From JBCCFX01 sp039029515 (lineage in GTDB: Bacteria; Planctomycetota; Phycisphaerae; Phycisphaerales; SM1A02): a stretch of DNA of 7,941 nucleotides. Positions 5,356 to 7,941 of this stretch are shown in pieces. A model generated the notes under the pieces. The model was not told the DNA's origin. It saw only the letters and a list, made by a program, of their open reading frames with translations, and ran no database searches. Positions within the stretch are counted from its first letter, which is position 1. The number at the start of each line of letters is the position of its first letter. Location of the stretch: positions 1 to 7,941 of the forward strand of contig JBCCFX010000185.1 in the NCBI GenBank assembly GCA_039029515.1, written 5' to 3'. The position numbers and the translations under genes are program-made.

Positions 5356-7941
5356 ATGCGCAAGGCCTGGCTGATCAGCCTGGTCACTGTGGTCTTCATC
5401 ACCGCCGCTCGTGCTGACACGTTCAACGTGAATGCCGGTGAGTCGATCCAGTCGGCGATCAATGCGGCCTCGACCGGTGATGAGATCATCGTCGGCCCGG
5501 GGACGTACAACGAAGTCCTGAATTTTCAGGGCAAAGATGTCATTGTGCGCAGCCTCGCGGGGGCCGAATCCACGATCATCGACGCGCAGGGCATCAACAG
5601 TTCTGTCGCCATCTTTCAGCTTGGCGAATCGGATCTGGCTCAGCTCATCGGCTTCACGCTGACCAACGGCTCGGGGTTCAGCGGACGCGGTGGTGCCATC
5701 TTCACGGATAACAGCAGTTCACCGACCATCGTCCTGTGCCGACTCATCAACAACAACGCCTCGTTCGGCGGCGGTGCGTATTGCAAGGGCTCGAACCCCT
5801 CATTCATCAATTGTTCGTTCGTCGACAATGTGTCGAATCGAGGCGGGGCAATCTACGCCCAGCTCGCGTCGCCCATCAGCATCAGCTGCACGATGGTCGG
5901 CAATTCTGCAGGCGCTGGCGGGCCGGCAATCTACACCTTTGACAACAAGAGCCGGCCGGCGGCGATCGGCTGCCTCGTGTGGGATCATGAGACGCCGGTC
6001 TTTGAGGGATTCGGTCTGGTCCTCGCGAACTACTCGCTCGTTGAAGGCGGCGCGCCTGGCGTCGGGAACATCGATGCCGATCCGATGTTCGTCGATCAGG
6101 TCGGTCGCGACCTTCGGTTGATGCCCGGTTCACCCGCAATTGATGCCGGCGACTCCAGCTCGATCGGGTTCAGCACATCAGTGGACCTCGCCGGTGGTGC
6201 CCGCGGGACAGATGATCCAGGATCGCTCGACGTCGGTATCCCGTTGTTCGGCATTGTCGCGGACATGGGGGCGTACGAACTGCAACTCGAGGAAACGGTC
6301 GGGTGCTCGGATTGTCAGGGCGACATCGCGCCGCCGGGCGGGAATCAGATCGTCAACATTGACGACGTGCTCGCCGCAATCAATGTGTTCGGCCCGTGTA
6401 ACCCGGATCCTGGTGCCTGCTGTTTCGACGATGGCTCGTGTGCCATCGCGACCGAGGTGTTCGGGTTTGATTGCACCGAAGTCGGTGGTGTCTATCAAGG
6501 TAACGACACGCTTTGCCTGCCGAATCCCTGTGTCCAGCCGAATCAGGCCTGTTGTCTCGCCGACGGTTCCTGCCTCGATCTGTCCTCCGACGTCTGTGAT
6601 CAGATGGGCGGCAGTTCGATCTTCGAAGTCATCTGCGATGAAGCGCCGTGTACGGAACCTGGAGCGTGCTGCTTCGCTGATGGTTCATGCACCGGCGTCA
6701 TCGAAGACATCTGCCTGATCTCCGGCGGCGTCTTTGCCGGCGAAGGCACGGAGTGCACGCCGAATCCGTGCCCGCAGCCAGTTGGTGCGTGCTGCATGTC
6801 TGATGGGTCATGTGCGGATACCACCGCGGGTGATTGTCTGACCATGGGCGGCGAGTTCTCCGGCGTCGGTAACACATGTGCCGGCGTGACATGCGTCATC
6901 AGCACCGGTGCATGTTGTCTTGACACCGGTGGATGTTTCGAACTCGCGCCGGCAACTTGCGACAGTCTGAACGGGACGTTCTTCGGCGGGCTCTGTTCAT
7001 CGGATCCATGTCCGGACGTCACCGGCGCGTGCTGCTTCGATGGTGGCGCATGCCAGGTGCTCGACGGCGTTGCCTGCTTCAGCTTTGGCGGTGTGTTCGA
7101 AGGTGAAGGGACAGTGTGTGATCCAAATCCATGTCCACAGCCGACCGGCGCATGTTGCTTTGTCGATGGGTCGTGCAGTGAATTGGACTCGCCCTCCTGC
7201 GAATCCACGGGCGGCATTCCGGATGTGGCCGGAACCGTGTGCACGCCGAACCCATGTCCGCAACCGCCAGCCACTGGTGCGTGCTGTTTCGCGGATGGTT
7301 CGTGCGTGATCGATACCGAGGCCAATTGTCTTGGCGCGAGCGGGATCTATGAAGGTGATGACACCGTCTGCTCACCGAACCCATGTCCGCAGCCAACCGG
7401 CGCGTGTTGCTTTGCCGATGGCTCGTGTCTGGTGAACACCGAGGCGAATTGCCTCGCTGCAAGTGGTGTGTACGAAGGTGATGACACCGTCTGCTCGCCG
7501 AACCCGTGCCCGCAGCCCACCGGTGCGTGTTGCTTTGCCGATGGCTCGTGTCTGATCGACACGGCAGCCAACTGCATTGGCGCGAGTGGTTTGTACGAAG
7601 GTGATGACACCGTCTGCACACCGAACCCATGCCCACAGCCCACCGGTGCGTGTTGCTTCGCCGATGGTTCATGCCTGATCGACACGGCAGCCAACTGCAT
7701 TGGCGCGAGTGGTGTGTACGAAGGTGATGACACCTTCTGTACACCGAACCCATGCCCACAGCCAACCGGCGCGTGTTGCTTCGCCGATGGTTCATGCCTG
7801 GTCGACACGGCAGCCAATTGTCTCGGCGCGAGCGGCATCTATGAAGGTGATGACACCGTCTGCACACCGAACCCATGCCCACAGCCCACCGGTGCGTGTT
7901 GCTTCGCCGATGGTTCATGCCTGATCGACACGGCAGCCAAC
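5356..7941 (+). CDS. Large secreted protein: beta-helix, dockerin-like motif and Cys-rich tandem repeats (3' end outside window)
   Basis: The frame is open from ATG 5356 to the right edge, 862 residues with no stop. GGAGAAGGGA precedes the start. Residues 1-20 are a signal peptide ending in ARA. Residues about 21-250 are a right-handed parallel beta-helix: it opens with a GD.I.VGPGTY block (41-51), followed by rungs containing 'GGAI/GGGA' and 'N.A..GG'. GSPAIDAG (258-265) and DMGAYE (303-308) match the ending of 'choice-of-anchor Q' proteins. Residues 317-348 (CSDCQGD..PPGGNQIVNIDDVLAAINVFGPC) resemble the single dockerin/EF-hand-like calcium motif common in planctomycete secreted proteins; true type I dockerins have two such motifs. 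From residue 353 on come 12 complete units and one partial unit of a six-cysteine repeat. Beta-helices of this kind often bind or cut polysaccharide, but I see no identifiable catalytic residues. A surface or matrix role is inferred. Both the total length and the C-terminal anchor are unknown. Confidence 0.93.
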   Translation, partial: MRKAWLISLVTVVFITAARADTFNVNAGESIQSAINAASTGDEIIVGPGTYNEVLNFQGKDVIVRSLAGAESTIIDAQGINSSVAIFQLGESDLAQLIGFTLTNGSGFSGRGGAIFTDNSSSPTIVLCRLINNNASFGGGAYCKGSNPSFINCSFVDNVSNRGGAIYAQLASPISISCTMVGNSAGAGGPAIYTFDNKSRPAAIGCLVWDHETPVFEGFGLVLANYSLVEGGAPGVGNIDADPMFVDQVGRDLRLMPGSPAIDAGDSSSIGFSTSVDLAGGARGTDDPGSLDVGIPLFGIVADMGAYELQLEETVGCSDCQGDIAPPGGNQIVNIDDVLAAINVFGPCNPDPGACCFDDGSCAIATEVFGFDCTEVGGVYQGNDTLCLPNPCVQPNQACCLADGSCLDLSSDVCDQMGGSSIFEVICDEAPCTEPGACCFADGSCTGVIEDICLISGGVFAGEGTECTPNPCPQPVGACCMSDGSCADTTAGDCLTMGGEFSGVGNTCAGVTCVISTGACCLDTGGCFELAPATCDSLNGTFFGGLCSSDPCPDVTGACCFDGGACQVLDGVACFSFGGVFEGEGTVCDPNPCPQPTGACCFVDGSCSELDSPSCESTGGIPDVAGTVCTPNPCPQPPATGACCFADGSCVIDTEANCLGASGIYEGDDTVCSPNPCPQPTGACCFADGSCLVNTEANCLAASGVYEGDDTVCSPNPCPQPTGACCFADGSCLIDTAANCIGASGLYEGDDTVCTPNPCPQPTGACCFADGSCLIDTAANCIGASGVYEGDDTFCTPNPCPQPTGACCFADGSCLVDTAANCLGASGIYEGDDTVCTPNPCPQPTGACCFADGSCLIDTAAN
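6412..7941 (+). repeat. In-frame tandem repeat array, 123-bp (41-aa) unit, at least 12.4 copies
   Basis: Units begin at 6412, 6544, 6661, 6784, 6907, 7024, 7147, 7276, 7399, 7522, 7645, 7768 and 7891. Spacing is 123 bp, or differs from it by a multiple of 3 (117, 129, 132), so the reading frame is always kept. The consensus starts TGACCFADGSC and ends TPNPCPQP, with cysteine pattern CC-x5-C-x7-C-x13-C-x4-C, spacings counted from the 3' units. All six cysteines are present in all 12 complete units. The first seven units are diverged and vary in length. Units 8-13 are all 123 bp (the last cut by the edge), and four of the five complete units in this stretch share an exact 21-base core. The array continues past the window. 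Confidence 0.97.

Noticed and set aside
6600..7918. Long minus-strand frames with repeated His/Gln/Arg-rich peptides, for example copies of HEPSAKQHAPVGCGHGFG
   Set aside because: They lie antisense to the cysteine-repeat array and repeat only because the coding DNA repeats. The plus frame has a signal peptide, domain matches and conserved cysteines; these have none.
7276..7941. Regular 123-bp periodicity as a possible CRISPR or noncoding satellite array
   Set aside because: Units are contiguous, lack unique spacers, keep the reading frame and conserve cysteine codons, so they are protein-coding repeats.

Overview
The window looks like chromosomal DNA from a planctomycete, most likely of the Phycisphaerae type. 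Three things point that way: an HU protein with a long Lys/Thr/Arg tail; a secreted protein joining a beta-helix with a choice-of-anchor-Q-like end, a single dockerin-like calcium motif and GACC..DGSC cysteine repeats; and a MurQ with divergent motifs. This assignment rests on recognised protein style, not on a marker gene. The DNA is moderately GC-rich, and I see no insertion sequence, integrase, phage gene or CRISPR array.

Layout. The left part holds the 3' end of a PfkB-family sugar or nucleoside kinase (2-460, +). A complete secreted dipeptidyl-peptidase-IV-like serine peptidase follows (550-2607, +). Its end overlaps by 6 bases the end of a convergent murQ gene (2602-3522, -). Upstream of murQ on the same strand are a strong hairpin (3547-3574), a small secreted His/Gly/Tyr-rich protein (3627-4139, -), a good Rho-independent terminator (4246-4279) and the tailed HU gene (4326-4757, -). 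The strand then switches to a tRNA-Ser(GCU) (5022-5111, +). Last comes a very large secreted protein gene that starts at 5356 and is still open at the right edge. Its last 1.5 kb is a 41-residue (123-bp) tandem repeat with six cysteines per unit.

The genes do not form one pathway. MurQ acts in cytoplasmic amino-sugar and peptidoglycan recycling, the S9 peptidase probably digests peptides outside the cytoplasm, HU organises the chromosome, and the two other secreted proteins probably act at the cell surface. The terminator and the tRNA suggest mostly single-gene transcription units.

The most notable items are the growing cysteine-repeat array, the two runs of small residues at every fourth position in the His-rich protein, and a four-cysteine cluster in MurQ. 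I did not find a convincing new multi-gene system here.
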